Shown here: positions 18,612 to 27,802 of the stretch, one piece after another | Layout of the letters: each line of letters starts with the position of its first letter | Numbering within the stretch: the stretch's first letter is position 1 | Origin: Sphingobacteriales bacterium 50-39 | GTDB lineage: Bacteria; Bacteroidota; Bacteroidia; Chitinophagales; Chitinophagaceae | Length of the DNA stretch: 64,000 bases | Assembly (NCBI GenBank): GCA_001898505.1 | Contig: MKTZ01000021.1 | Span: 103,151 to 167,150 of the forward strand | Direction: 5' to 3' | Notes under the pieces: model-generated | What the model was told of the DNA's origin: nothing | The model's database searches: none | Seen by the model: the letters and a program-made list of their open reading frames with translations, nothing else | Made by a program: the position numbers and the translations under genes

Positions 18612-19679
18612 TTATGCTTTTTGAGTAGCGAATTCTTTCATTAATTCTGTGAGTATACGAACACTGTCTATTGGCAGGGCATTGTACAGGCTGGCTCTGA
18701 ACCCTCCTGCGGTGCGATGACCCTGGATGCCTACCATGCCATTGGCGGTGCAGCTGTCGAGGAACTCTTTTTCCAGCTCCTTATCCTCCATTACCCAGAC
18801 GACGTTCATTTTGCTCCTGTCCTCTTTTGCCACGGTGGGGCGGAAGATGGGGAGGCTGTCGAGTGTGTCGTACAACAGCGCGGCTTTTTTGTCATTGATC
18901 TTTTCAATAGCTGCCACGCCACCCTGCTCCTTCAGCCAACGCATGGTCAGCATACAGACATAAATAGCAAAGACGGGCGGTGTATTCAGGATGGAGCCTG
19001 CCTCGATGTGCTGACGATAATCCATCATGGTGGGCAGTTTCCTTGTCACCCGCCCTAACATATCTTTTCGTACGATGACCATGTTCACTCCTGCAGCACC
19101 TATGTTCTTCTGCGCACCGGCATAGACAAGGGCGAACCTGTTAAAGTCCATTGTCTTGCTGAGGATATCGCTGCTCATGTCGGCCACCAGTGGTACATCG
19201 GTGTCGGGGATGACATGCATCTGCGTGCCTTCGATGGTATTGTTGGTGGTGTAATGAAAGTATTTGGAATTTTTGGGGATATCGTATCCTTTGGGGATAT
19301 ACGTGTAATTTTTGTCCTTGGAAGAAGCGACCATATTTACATTGCCGAATAATTTGGCTTCTTTGATCGCCTTGGTGCCCCAGGTGCCGCAGTCGAGGTA
19401 AGCTGCGGTCTCGTTCTCGTTCAGCAGGTTCATGGGTATCTGGAAGAACTGGGTGGAGGCGCCGCCATGCAGGAGGAGGATCTCGTGTTCTTTATCGAGC
19501 TTCATCAGCTCGCGAGCAGTGGCGAGGGCCTCATCGATGATATCCTGGAACAGAGGGGTGCGATGACCGATCTCCAGTATGGAAAGGCCTGTGCCATTGT
19601 AGTCGAGGATAGCCTGGCTGGCTTGCTCGAACACTTCTTTTGGAAGGACGCTGGGACCGGAATTGAAATTGTGAACCAT
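18612..19679 (-). CDS. serC: Phosphoserine aminotransferase
   Basis: This 355-residue class V aminotransferase converts 3-phosphohydroxypyruvate to phosphoserine, with a side role in pyridoxine synthesis. The N-terminal NFNSGPSVLP is diagnostic, as is IGHRTPLFQDII. The PLP lysine is K191 in YAGAQKNIGAAG. The C-terminal VGIQGHRTAGGFRASLYNA carries the phosphate-binding arginines. It heads an operon with DUF1015. serA is not next to it in this window. A -7-like element TATCTTTG lies about 56 bp upstream. Confidence 0.96.
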   Translation of the reverse strand: MVHNFNSGPSVLPKEVFEQASQAILDYNGTGLSILEIGHRTPLFQDIIDEALATARELMKLDKEHEILLLHGGASTQFFQIPMNLLNENETAAYLDCGTWGTKAIKEAKLFGNVNMVASSKDKNYTYIPKGYDIPKNSKYFHYTTNNTIEGTQMHVIPDTDVPLVADMSSDILSKTMDFNRFALVYAGAQKNIGAAGVNMVIVRKDMLGRVTRKLPTMMDYRQHIEAGSILNTPPVFAIYVCMLTMRWLKEQGGVAAIEKINDKKAALLYDTLDSLPIFRPTVAKEDRSKMNVVWVMEDKELEKEFLDSCTANGMVGIQGHRTAGGFRASLYNALPIDSVRILTELMKEFATQKA

Positions 19680-19734
19680 TTTTGTCGATTTATTTTGTGC
19701 ACAAAGGACGTGTTGGCGTCAAATTGGGCGGCCC

Positions 19735-19742
19735 CAAAGATA
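19735..19742 (-). promoter_or_regulatory. -7-like promoter element upstream of serC
   Basis: On the minus strand this reads TATCTTTG, fitting TAnnTTTG. It is the same octamer as that upstream of the TPR gene. A TTTG lies 12 bases upstream, closer than the usual 19-21, so the -33 element is uncertain. Confidence 0.4.
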
Positions 19743-19942
19743 CCCCGTCTCCGGCAAACACCCCGGCCCGGAGGAAGGAAAAAAGCGATCTTTTTGATTT
19801 ATAAAATTTTGCGAGTTTTTTTTAAATCTTTTTAAAACTACTTGGAAGGAGCCCGGCCGAAGACAAATTCCCGCAGATAACCAATGATTAACTTACTTTC
19901 GTGCGGGCGGGGAGGGCCGAAGGCCAATCATTAGCCATTTCA

Positions 19943-19979
19943 ACCAGGGATGGTTAATTTTCTAGCAACCATTCCTGGT
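19943..19979 (+). promoter_or_regulatory. 13-bp stem-loop in the leader of the AraC gene
   Basis: The arms ACCAGGGATGGTT (19943-19955) and AACCATTCCTGGT (19967-19979) pair over 13 positions with one G-T wobble and an 11-base loop. The hairpin ends eight bases before the start codon. It may be an operator or a translational control hairpin. Confidence 0.5.
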
Positions 19980-19987
19980 GACATTAC

Positions 19988-20767
19988 ATGACTGGAACCA
20001 ACTCATATTTTTTCTTTTGGGCAGGGCAATTTATGTATATAGGCCGGGCGATCGACACGTCGACGCATGATCATCATGCCATCCAGATTGCGCTCAGCTT
20101 CGACCACCCTTTCTATATCAGCTCCCCTGAAGGTTCTTTTAAAAAGGTAACCTCAGTCATTATCGACTCCGACCAGGCACACGAGTGCAGGACCAACGAC
20201 AACACTTTTCTCCTGTTGAACATCGATCCTATGACGACGGTGGGCCGGGCGCTGAAAAAAAATTATCTCACGCGTCACGCGGTGATGGAGTTGCCCGCGG
20301 ACCAGACGGCTCAATTCCTGCAGGACATCGAAGGATGTCTGGATGCCGATGTGCTGGATAGTCACCATGTCCATGACCTCACCCGTCAATATGTCCACCG
20401 CCTCAGCGGACTGGAGCAGGATGCTGTCGTGGATGAGCGGATACAGCAGGTGATGCGGCTGCTGGAAGAAAGAAAGGATGAGGAGTTCAAGATCGAGGAC
20501 CTGGCAGCGGAGGTATTTCTCTCGCCGGGGAGGCTTACACACTTATTCAAAAAACAGGTAGGCATACCTATAAAAAAATATGTTCTTTGGGCGCGTATAT
20601 TGATGGCGTTGCAAAAGGTCTTTGAGACCAGGAATCTTCGTGAGGCGGCGCTGTATGCGGGATTTTCGGATGCATCGCATTTTAACAGGACCTTTCGGAG
20701 AATGTTTGGGCTGTATCCTTCGGCTATTCTGAAGAATAGCCAAAACGTTCAAGCCTTTTGGAAATAG
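19988..20767 (+). CDS. AraC family transcriptional regulator
   Basis: This 259-residue protein has a C-terminal double helix-turn-helix of AraC type. The first helix pair is IEDLAAEVFLSPGRLTHLFKKQVGIPIKKYVLWARI (about 167-202). The second is LREAALYAGFSDASHFNRTFRRMFGLYPSAI (about 212-243). The N-terminal half looks like a small cupin-type sensor (HDHHAIQIALSF). The ligand is unknown. It is divergent from serC and convergent with the DUF502 gene. A strong leader hairpin suggests tight control of its own expression. Confidence 0.9.
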   Translation: MTGTNSYFFFWAGQFMYIGRAIDTSTHDHHAIQIALSFDHPFYISSPEGSFKKVTSVIIDSDQAHECRTNDNTFLLLNIDPMTTVGRALKKNYLTRHAVMELPADQTAQFLQDIEGCLDADVLDSHHVHDLTRQYVHRLSGLEQDAVVDERIQQVMRLLEERKDEEFKIEDLAAEVFLSPGRLTHLFKKQVGIPIKKYVLWARILMALQKVFETRNLREAALYAGFSDASHFNRTFRRMFGLYPSAILKNSQNVQAFWK

Positions 20768-20880
20768 GCGACGTTCCTTTGCGTTCAAAAGCATATTGCA
20801 TGTATCCAATCGGGCCGTCGTCGGAGCTGCTTCGTCACGCTCCTCCCAGGTCAGAACCTTCGCAAGGCTCGGTTCTATCT

Positions 20881-20910
20881 GTCCTTCGGACTAGCCCCTT
20901 TCAGGGGCTA
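20881..20910. terminator. Twin triloop hairpins between convergent genes
   Basis: GTCC-ttc-GGAC (20881-20891) is followed directly by TAGCCCCT-ttc-AGGGGCTA (20892-20910). The second hairpin contains the stop codon of the DUF502 gene (minus strand). The position between convergent AraC and DUF502 genes fits a terminator, but there is no U-tract on either side. Confidence 0.4.
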
Positions 20911-21553
20911 TGGTCGCATGCTCGTGCTCGGGTTCGTCCACCTCAGCCACTCCACCTGAGATCGCAAATTTCATGGCATCCGCGGAGCTGATGTCGGTGA
21001 CGATCCGCACCCTGTCCCTTTTTACAAAGTAAAGATGTCCGGCAAAAGCATAGGACTGCGGGACGTAGACGGCTACATATTCCTGCAGGCCAAACTCGTG
21101 CAATTCTTCTTGTGTGATAAAACCTATCCGCCAGATATCCGGTGCGTCGATGCTGACGAGGACGGCCTTGTCAAACTTCCGCTTGTTGCCGGCGAAGGCC
21201 TCGAAGAAATCCTTTAGGGTGGTGTATATCAGCTTGATGCCAGGGGTCTTTTCCAGGACCTTGTCGGCAAAGTCCATAAACCGGCTAACGATAAAGGAGG
21301 GAGAGATATACCCCACGAAGAGGGCGATGGCAATGAAGACGATAAAGCCAAGGCCGGGGATCCGTTTGGGAGTGCCATACTGGTCTACCCCAATAAGACT
21401 GGGGAAAAGGTTATGTACCAGGTTGGGCAGGATTCCGTCTATCCAGTTGAACACGGAGAAGGCCATCCAGATGGTAATGGAAATCGGGGCCAGTACGAGT
21501 ACCCCCTGTAAAAAGAAGTGAAACAATCGTTTAGCTACTTTTTGGAACTTCAT
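20891..21553 (-). CDS. DUF502 family membrane protein
   Basis: From the ATG at 21553 (MKFQKVAKRLFHFF) this is a 220-residue protein. It has two membrane helices (about residues 14-36 and 70-92) and the DUF502 core, including ITIWMAFSVFNWIDGIL, IPGLGFIVFIAIALFVGY and TPGIKLIYTTLKDFFEAF. The function of DUF502 is unknown. The longer frame from 21661 adds 36 polar residues that do not belong to the family and would cross the -7-like element, so it is rejected. The C-terminal tail is acidic and histidine-containing. Confidence 0.88.
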   Translation of the reverse strand: MKFQKVAKRLFHFFLQGVLVLAPISITIWMAFSVFNWIDGILPNLVHNLFPSLIGVDQYGTPKRIPGLGFIVFIAIALFVGYISPSFIVSRFMDFADKVLEKTPGIKLIYTTLKDFFEAFAGNKRKFDKAVLVSIDAPDIWRIGFITQEELHEFGLQEYVAVYVPQSYAFAGHLYFVKRDRVRIVTDISSADAMKFAISGGVAEVDEPEHEHATIAPERG

Positions 21554-21558
21554 GTGCA

Positions 21559-21581
21559 GGGGTTTTAGCACCCCAAAATTA
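21559..21581 (-). promoter_or_regulatory. -7-like element and hairpin upstream of DUF502
   Basis: On the minus strand TAATTTTG (21581-21574) fits TAnnTTTG. It is followed at once by a small hairpin (GGGGT and ACCCC arms, 21559-21574), then the start codon at 21553. The leader would be very short. Confidence 0.4.
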
Positions 21582-21790
21582 GGCAATCCGCAGCGAACTG
21601 ACGGGGTCCCTTCCGGACAGTTCCATTTTGAAAGATCATTGCCGGATGAACCTGTCAACATGCCCGCAAAAGGACGGCATTTGTATCGGAATCGGACAAC
21701 GAGTTGCCCCGGAAGGCTTATAAGTTAATTGTTCTCACGGTATTATGGGAATGGCATTTTTTTAGCATGCCTATTGGACAATTCCCTCCC

Positions 21791-24307
21791 ATGCTTAGCA
21801 GCTACTTCAAGATTGCCTGGCGGAAGCTGGCCGGTCAAAAATCTACGACGATCATCAATATCCTGGGCCTGGCCGTGGGCATCAGCGCCTGTCTGATCAT
21901 CTTTCTTATGACCCAGTATGAGTTCAGCTACGACCGATCCCACCCGGATGGCGAGCGGATCTACCGTGCAGTCCTGGATATTGACGACCCCGTTTATGGG
22001 GAAAGTCATCGCTCACAGATACCCTATGCCGCTGCTTTGACCATCCAGCGAGAGTTCACAGGAATTGAAAAAGGGGCCAATTTCTTTAGCTACTCGGCCC
22101 GGGTGACGGTGCCGGAGACGGATAAGCCATCCAGGAAATTTCTTGAAAATCATCCTTCGAAGACCATTATCCCCCAATCCTCCTATTTTGATATATTCAA
22201 GTATCAATGGCTATACGGTTCCGCTGCAACGGCCCTGGAGCAACCTTTCCACGTCGTGCTCACGGAAAGCAGGGCACGGCTCTATTTCGGATCCATGCCC
22301 CTTGACAAGATCATCGGGAAGGAACTGATCTATGACGACTCCCTGCACCTCACTGTCTCGGGTATCGTCAAGGACTGGGACCAGCATTCGGACCTGGCCT
22401 TTTCGGAATTCATTTCCCTCAGTACGATCCAGGCCAGCTTCCTCAAGAATGTTTCGGATCTTCAACAGGCTGTCAGGCCTGACTGGACCTTGCCCGACTA
22501 TACGCAGAACTTTGTAAAGCTGGCCAGGGGGACGACGGTCCGTCAATTCGAGCAGCAGACGGTGAGGATGGTGAACGAACACATACTCCAGAAAGGCAAT
22601 CCCACGAAGGTAAGGATGACCCTTCAGTCTTTGTCGGACCTTCATTTCAACCCCAATTATGACGATTTCTATTCACACAAAGCCAGTTTGCCCACCCTCT
22701 ATATATTAATGGGCATCGCCGCCTTCATCCTTCTTATCGCTGCCATTAACTTTATCAATCTGTCTACGGCGCAATCGATGCGCAGAGCCAAGGAGGTCGG
22801 TATCCGAAAAGTATTGGGCAGCAACAGACCGCGTCTGGTCCTCCAGTTCCTTACGGAAACCTTTATCCTTACCTGCCTGTCGGCCTTCTGCTCCCTGCTG
22901 ATGGTCTCTCCCTTATTGCACATCTTCCGGAGTTTTATACCCAGTGGGATGGCATTCGAGCTATCGAATGCTTTTACCTGGATCTTCCTGTTGATGACGA
23001 TACTGTGTACTTCTTTGCTGGCCGGACTTTACCCCGCCCTGGCGCTGTCTTCTTCCGTGCCCATACGAAGCTTGCAGGCGAGGGGAATGGGCGGGCAGAA
23101 GGGTTATTTCCGGAAGGGGCTCATCGTATTCCAGTTCACCGTCTCCATAGCGTTCATTATTGCCACCATCGTCATGGGGAGCCAGACGCATTACCTGTTG
23201 AACAAGGATATGGGCTTTACGAAAGATGCCATCATTTCCATCGGGACCAGTGATAATTACGCCACCAACAAAAGAAATATACTAGCCGAAAAGATCCGGC
23301 AATTACCGGGTGTCGACATGGTCAGCGCTTGCTGGACTGCCCCGATGATCAATTATAATCACCCTGAAGGGCGTACCCTACAGCTAAAAGGCATGCCGGC
23401 CAAAGTAGATTGCTCCGAAAGAATGGGGGATGAATATTATGTCCCGCTGTTCGGGTTAAAGATCATCGCAGGCCGGAATTTCAGCGCACCGCATGATGAT
23501 ACGACTGGCTTCACCCCTTCCCGGGTGCCCAATGGATATTTGCTGCCTGCTACACGAACGGAGATACTTATCAACGAAACCTGCGTCCGGCAATTGGGGT
23601 TCAAAAGGCCGGAAGAGGCCATCGGCCATTTTGCTACTACCACTACTTATCCTGAAGTAAGCGGTCCCATCGTCGGAGTGGTGGCTGATTTTCATGCGCA
23701 GTCGTTATTTTCGTCCATCACGCCCACTTACCTATATGGCACTAAAAATCTATGGAGGGGCGGACTCCAGGTAAAGCTGGCTATGCGGGCTAAAGGGTTG
23801 GTCCAATTCCGGCGCACTGTTGCAGCGATCGAAAAAAGCTGGAAAGAGATATTCCCGGATGAAAAGTTCGACTATCAATTCCTGGACGAGTCCATTGCAG
23901 GATTCTACGAAAAGGAACAGCGAACAGCGATGATCACGAATGCAGCCATGATCATTGCCATCTTTATATCCTGTATGGGGTTGTTCGGGCTTGTCACCTT
24001 TACGGCGGAACAACGGACGAAAGAGATCGGCATCCGCAAAGTGCTGGGTGCAAGTGTCAGCGGAATCGTCGTCCTGTTGACAAAGGACTTCCTACGGCTT
24101 ATCCTCCTTTCGTTCCTTATAGCTTCTCCCATCGCCTGGTATTTCCTGCACCACTGGTTACAAGATTTTGCCTACCGTGTCCCGGTGAGCTGGTGGGTAT
24201 TTGTGCTTGCAGGATCAGGAGCGATAGCGGTAGCCTGGATCACTGTCAGCTTTCGGGCGATGAGGGCGGCCATTGCCAACCCTGTTACCAGCCTGCGCTC
24301 AGAGTAG
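21791..24307 (+). CDS. ABC transporter permease, MacB/FtsX type
   Basis: From the ATG at 21791 (MLSSYFKIAWRKLAGQKSTT) this is an 838-residue permease. The first membrane helix is followed by a MacB periplasmic core domain, then an FtsX block (FINLSTAQSMRRAKEVGIRKVLGSNRPRL). A second periplasmic domain and a second FtsX block follow (FTAEQRTKEIGIRKVLGASVSGIV). The conserved E-GIRKVLG coupling motif is present in both halves. No ATPase is adjacent, which is common for this Bacteroidota group. A TTG at 21704 and ATG at 21767 are in frame but would add residues that do not fit the family N-terminus. Confidence 0.92.
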   Translation: MLSSYFKIAWRKLAGQKSTTIINILGLAVGISACLIIFLMTQYEFSYDRSHPDGERIYRAVLDIDDPVYGESHRSQIPYAAALTIQREFTGIEKGANFFSYSARVTVPETDKPSRKFLENHPSKTIIPQSSYFDIFKYQWLYGSAATALEQPFHVVLTESRARLYFGSMPLDKIIGKELIYDDSLHLTVSGIVKDWDQHSDLAFSEFISLSTIQASFLKNVSDLQQAVRPDWTLPDYTQNFVKLARGTTVRQFEQQTVRMVNEHILQKGNPTKVRMTLQSLSDLHFNPNYDDFYSHKASLPTLYILMGIAAFILLIAAINFINLSTAQSMRRAKEVGIRKVLGSNRPRLVLQFLTETFILTCLSAFCSLLMVSPLLHIFRSFIPSGMAFELSNAFTWIFLLMTILCTSLLAGLYPALALSSSVPIRSLQARGMGGQKGYFRKGLIVFQFTVSIAFIIATIVMGSQTHYLLNKDMGFTKDAIISIGTSDNYATNKRNILAEKIRQLPGVDMVSACWTAPMINYNHPEGRTLQLKGMPAKVDCSERMGDEYYVPLFGLKIIAGRNFSAPHDDTTGFTPSRVPNGYLLPATRTEILINETCVRQLGFKRPEEAIGHFATTTTYPEVSGPIVGVVADFHAQSLFSSITPTYLYGTKNLWRGGLQVKLAMRAKGLVQFRRTVAAIEKSWKEIFPDEKFDYQFLDESIAGFYEKEQRTAMITNAAMIIAIFISCMGLFGLVTFTAEQRTKEIGIRKVLGASVSGIVVLLTKDFLRLILLSFLIASPIAWYFLHHWLQDFAYRVPVSWWVFVLAGSGAIAVAWITVSFRAMRAAIANPVTSLRSE

Positions 24308-24457
24308 CTTCGGCGGACAAAGAAAAGTTCGCGGACAGAAGATTGGGGGCAGGGGTCATATGAGTTCCTGATAATCAAATACATAGCATAAGAACGCTCC
24401 TTATTTGAGCCATGCGACCCCCGTCCAAAAATGGACGAGCGGTAAAAAAACCTATCA

Positions 24458-24494
24458 GGAAACTTTCGTAACGAAAAAAGTTTCCATAGTTTTG
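24458..24494 (+). promoter_or_regulatory. Candidate TetR operator and promoter
   Basis: Perfect 8-base arms GGAAACTT (24458-24465) and AAGTTTCC (24478-24485) enclose a second small repeat (TTTCG/CGAAA). TAGTTTTG at 24487-24494 matches the -7 element TAnnTTTG. The arrangement is what an autoregulated TetR gene would show: the repressor site covers the -33/-7 spacer of its own promoter. Confidence 0.6.
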
Positions 24495-24527
24495 CGCCCT
24501 GAGACGCACAGATCGTCTCCTGCAACT

Positions 24528-25163
24528 ATGGATGTAAAAGAGAGAATATTGGGCAAAGCCGCCGACCTCTTCCTACGGTACGGCATCCGGTCCATCACCA
24601 TGGACGAGATCGCTGCCCAGCTGGGTATTTCCAAAAAAACCATCTACCAGTTTTTTACGGACAAGGATGATATGGTCTCTGCGGTCATCGACCGGGAGAT
24701 ACATAAGAACGAGGAAGAATGTGTACAGTTCCGTCAGCAGGCGGAAAATGCGGTCCATCAGATATTCATGGCCCAGGACTCCGTGGAGGAAATGCTGAAA
24801 TATACCAACCCCCTGATGTTGTATGATCTGGAGAAGCATCATCCCCGGGCCTATCAGCGGTTAAAGGAGTTCAAATATCAATTCCTTTATAAGATACTCA
24901 TTGACAATCTTCAATGGGGGATGGAAGAAGGGCTGTACCGGGGGGGTATGGATAAGGATGTTGTAGTAAAAGCGAGGATAGAAAACGCCTTTCTGGTATT
25001 CAACCCCGATGTTTTCCCCCATAGCCGGTACAAGGTAGCGGAAGTGGCTTATGAGCTGGCCATTATGTTCCTCCACGGTGTCGCGAGCGACAAAGGCAGA
25101 ACGCTAATCGAGAAATACACTATAGAACGTAACAAAAAATTATCTCATGAACAGAAGGTTTAA
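24528..25163 (+). CDS. TetR/AcrR family repressor of the efflux operon
   Basis: From the ATG at 24528 the protein is 211 residues. It has an N-terminal TetR helix-turn-helix (ERILGKAADLFLRYGIRSITMDEIAAQLGISKKTIYQFFTDKDDMV, about 4-49) and a helical ligand domain. The frame can be extended to 24405, but that would run through the promoter and operator and adds a non-family N-terminus. It overlaps the TolC gene by 17 bases and heads the efflux operon, so it probably represses the pump genes and itself. The inducer is unknown. Confidence 0.93.
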   Translation: MDVKERILGKAADLFLRYGIRSITMDEIAAQLGISKKTIYQFFTDKDDMVSAVIDREIHKNEEECVQFRQQAENAVHQIFMAQDSVEEMLKYTNPLMLYDLEKHHPRAYQRLKEFKYQFLYKILIDNLQWGMEEGLYRGGMDKDVVVKARIENAFLVFNPDVFPHSRYKVAEVAYELAIMFLHGVASDKGRTLIEKYTIERNKKLSHEQKV

Positions 25164-26598
25164 GTACGGGAAGACCTGGCTACTGGCGGCCACGGCCCTG
25201 TGGGTGACAAATGTGCGCGCGCAACAATCGTCTGGCGGGGCAACCACACCACACCAGCGAACTCCCCAACTATACAATCTTTCCGTGCAAGAGGCGGTTG
25301 CCTTTGCGGAGAAGAACAATGTCCAGGTCAAAAATGCCCTGCTGGATTACAGACTCCAGGAGGAGACCAATCGCAATATCACGTCAGCGGCTTATCCACA
25401 ATTAAGCGGGAGTCTTGGAACTACTTACAATCCCAAAATCCCGGTCCAGACCTTTCCTAACTTCATCGGCATGGCGACCTACCAGGTCCTCACCCAGGAG
25501 GGTGTTAAGAACGGGAGTGGTCAGCCTATCCAGATGCCTGCCGACTTTGGATATATCACGGCCGGCTTTGGTACGAAATGGAATGCCAGCGGCGCCATCA
25601 GCCTGTCGCAGATATTATTTGACGGCCAGGTCTTTGTAGGGCTGCAAGCCCGCCGTACTTCGCTGAATTATGCGCGAAGCAATGCAGAGGTTACAAAGGA
25701 GACCATCAAGGCGAATGTCTACAAGGTCTACTACCAGCTGGTAGTGAGCCAGACGCAGATGCAGCAGATAGATGCCAATATCGAACGAACCACTAAGCTG
25801 TTGAGCGATACCCGTGAGATATTCAAGAACGGCTTTGCGGAAAATCTGGATGTGAACAGGCTATCAGTACAGCTGGCGAACCTGGAGACCCAGAAGCTTA
25901 CCACACAGCGCAACATCGACAATGGCTACTTTGGGCTGAAGCTTCTCATGGGAATGCCTGTTAGCGACTCCATAGTGTTGACTACCAAGATAACAGATGA
26001 CCAGATCAGGGACGCAGCGCCCCTTGACGACAATTATCAATACGGCGACAGGAAGGAATACCAGGCTCTGACGGCAGCCAACGCACTAAATGAATATAAT
26101 ATCAAGCGATACAAATACAGCTACCTGCCTACGGCTAACCTTAACAGCACTTATAGCAAACAGGCTTTTAGAGGACAGTTCGATTTCTTCGGGAAAGGTG
26201 ACTGGTACAGCATTTGGTCCATAGGTCTCACGGTCAATGTTCCAATTTTCGACGGATTTGCCCGCGCATCCAACCTGGCAAAGGCCCGCATCCAGCAGCA
26301 ACAGACGCAAAATCAACTGGACAACCTGAAGATATCCATCGACAACGACGTACAGCAGGCCAGGAATACTTTCGGTGCTGCAATCACTACTCTGTCCAGC
26401 CAGCGGAAGAATATGGATCTGGCAGCGGAGGTGTATGATCAGAGCAAGAAAAAATACGAAGCGGGTCTGGGATCGACATCGGATATCACCACGGCGCAAA
26501 CGGACCTGGTGACGGCACAGACAAGTTATGTCAGCGCCCTGTACGATGCTATAGTGGCCAAGATCGATTTTCTCAAAGCAATTGGAAAACTTCCCTGA
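25147..26598 (+). CDS. TolC family outer-membrane efflux protein
   Basis: This 483-residue protein starts with a signal peptide (cleavage near VTNVRA, residue 25). It has the two OEP repeats, each ending in long coiled helices (ANVYKVYYQLVVSQTQMQQIDANIERTTKLL and LAKARIQQQQTQNQLDNLKISIDNDVQQARNTF). It would form the outer-membrane channel of a tripartite pump with the adaptor and RND permease encoded next. Start overlap with the TetR gene suggests one transcript. Confidence 0.93.
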   Translation: MNRRFKYGKTWLLAATALWVTNVRAQQSSGGATTPHQRTPQLYNLSVQEAVAFAEKNNVQVKNALLDYRLQEETNRNITSAAYPQLSGSLGTTYNPKIPVQTFPNFIGMATYQVLTQEGVKNGSGQPIQMPADFGYITAGFGTKWNASGAISLSQILFDGQVFVGLQARRTSLNYARSNAEVTKETIKANVYKVYYQLVVSQTQMQQIDANIERTTKLLSDTREIFKNGFAENLDVNRLSVQLANLETQKLTTQRNIDNGYFGLKLLMGMPVSDSIVLTTKITDDQIRDAAPLDDNYQYGDRKEYQALTAANALNEYNIKRYKYSYLPTANLNSTYSKQAFRGQFDFFGKGDWYSIWSIGLTVNVPIFDGFARASNLAKARIQQQQTQNQLDNLKISIDNDVQQARNTFGAAITTLSSQRKNMDLAAEVYDQSKKKYEAGLGSTSDITTAQTDLVTAQTSYVSALYDAIVAKIDFLKAIGKLP

Positions 26599-26641
26599 TC
26601 CAAGGTGGACCATAAATTACTAAAATTTCAAAAACTGGTAT

Positions 26642-27796
26642 ATGAATAAGATATTGACCATAATAACAATAAGCCTACTCTCCATACTGGCTTCCTGCGG
26701 CAGCTCTACAAAAGCTCCGGATACACTTGAGGGAAAGAAAAAACAGCTGTCTGATCTAAAAGATCGACAAGACAAGATCAGCAAACAGATCGACAGCCTG
26801 GAAGCGCAGATCAGCCGGCTGGATACTGCTTCCAAAGCTGCCAAGAAGGCAAAGCTGGTGGCCCTTGCCCCGGTGTCTACTTCCGCCTTCACCCACTATA
26901 TAGATCTCCAGGGTAATGTGGATGCAGAGAATATGACCTGGGTATCTCCCCGTGGTCAGGGCGGGGTCGTGAGAAGTGTGCTGGTCAAGCAGGGTGACAA
27001 TGTGCGCAAGGGACAGCTTTTGCTCAAGCTGGATGATGCCGTGCAACGCACTTCCATTACCAATGCCCAGATACAGTTGGATCATGCAAAGGACCTGTAT
27101 CAACGCCGGAAGAATCTCTGGGACCAGAAGATAGGGACAGAGGTAGACTATATCAATGCAAAAAATGCGGTGGACCAGGCGGAGACTCAGTTAAAGGCCG
27201 CCCAGGATCAGCTGGATTTTACCAATGTATATGCAGATATAGACGGGACAGTGGATAATATCACCGTCAAATTAGGTGAGACCTTTGGACCGGGCGCACA
27301 GTCGTTGCATCTGGTAAATACAAGCAACCTGAAAGTAGTATTGCAGGTGCCTGAACTATACCAGGAAAGAGTGAGAGTGGGTACGCCTGTAAAGATCGAC
27401 TTCCCCGGCCTCAATAACAAAGAGGTGACGGGTGCGATAAAGACGACCGGCAAGACGATCAACTCCGACAGCCGCTCGTTCTCCGTGGAGATCAAGCTGC
27501 CTAACGATAAGGACATCCGCAGCAACCAGGTGGCTGTTGTAAGACTACAGGATTATGCTGTGCCCAAGGCGGTGACCATCCCGGTGAATACACTGCAGAA
27601 TGATGACAAGGGCAAGTATGTCATGGTGGCTACAAAAGACAAGGATGGTGCGCTGATGGCTCATAAGAAGTCCATTACCATTGGTCAAAGCTATGCGGAC
27701 AAGGTAGAGATCACTGGCGGACTGGATTTAGGGGATCAGCTGATCACGGATGGATTCCAGGGATTGTACGAAGGACAGCCGATCACAATACAATAG
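26642..27796 (+). CDS. RND efflux periplasmic adaptor lipoprotein (membrane fusion protein)
   Basis: This 384-residue protein has a lipoprotein signal with C19 (ISLLSILASCG). A charged coiled coil follows (about 30-62), then the HlyD/AcrA order: barrel-sandwich half VSPRGQGGVVRSVLVKQGDNVRKGQLLLKLDD, a hairpin, and the second lipoyl half FTNVYADIDGTVDNITVKLGETFGPG. A beta-barrel and membrane-proximal domain complete it. It bridges TolC and the RND pump. The extra coiled coil before the lipoyl domain is an unusual but recurrent feature in Bacteroidota adaptors. Confidence 0.93.
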   Translation: MNKILTIITISLLSILASCGSSTKAPDTLEGKKKQLSDLKDRQDKISKQIDSLEAQISRLDTASKAAKKAKLVALAPVSTSAFTHYIDLQGNVDAENMTWVSPRGQGGVVRSVLVKQGDNVRKGQLLLKLDDAVQRTSITNAQIQLDHAKDLYQRRKNLWDQKIGTEVDYINAKNAVDQAETQLKAAQDQLDFTNVYADIDGTVDNITVKLGETFGPGAQSLHLVNTSNLKVVLQVPELYQERVRVGTPVKIDFPGLNNKEVTGAIKTTGKTINSDSRSFSVEIKLPNDKDIRSNQVAVVRLQDYAVPKAVTIPVNTLQNDDKGKYVMVATKDKDGALMAHKKSITIGQSYADKVEITGGLDLGDQLITDGFQGLYEGQPITIQ

Positions 27797-27802
27797 ACGC
27801 AG

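Larger units (their letters stand above)
19680..19987. other. Divergent intergenic region, serC / AraC regulator
   Basis: This 308 bp gap holds the serC -7-like element, a stretch of T-rich sequence (19785-19835), a GGCC hairpin with three-base loop followed by AATCATTA (19915-19933), and a strong hairpin just before the AraC gene (19943-19979). I see no ORF of credible length. Confidence 0.6.

Noticed and set aside
20758-20991. 77-codon plus-strand frame after the AraC gene
   Set aside because: It crosses two hairpins and the DUF502 end, and is Pro/Ser/Arg-rich without similarity.
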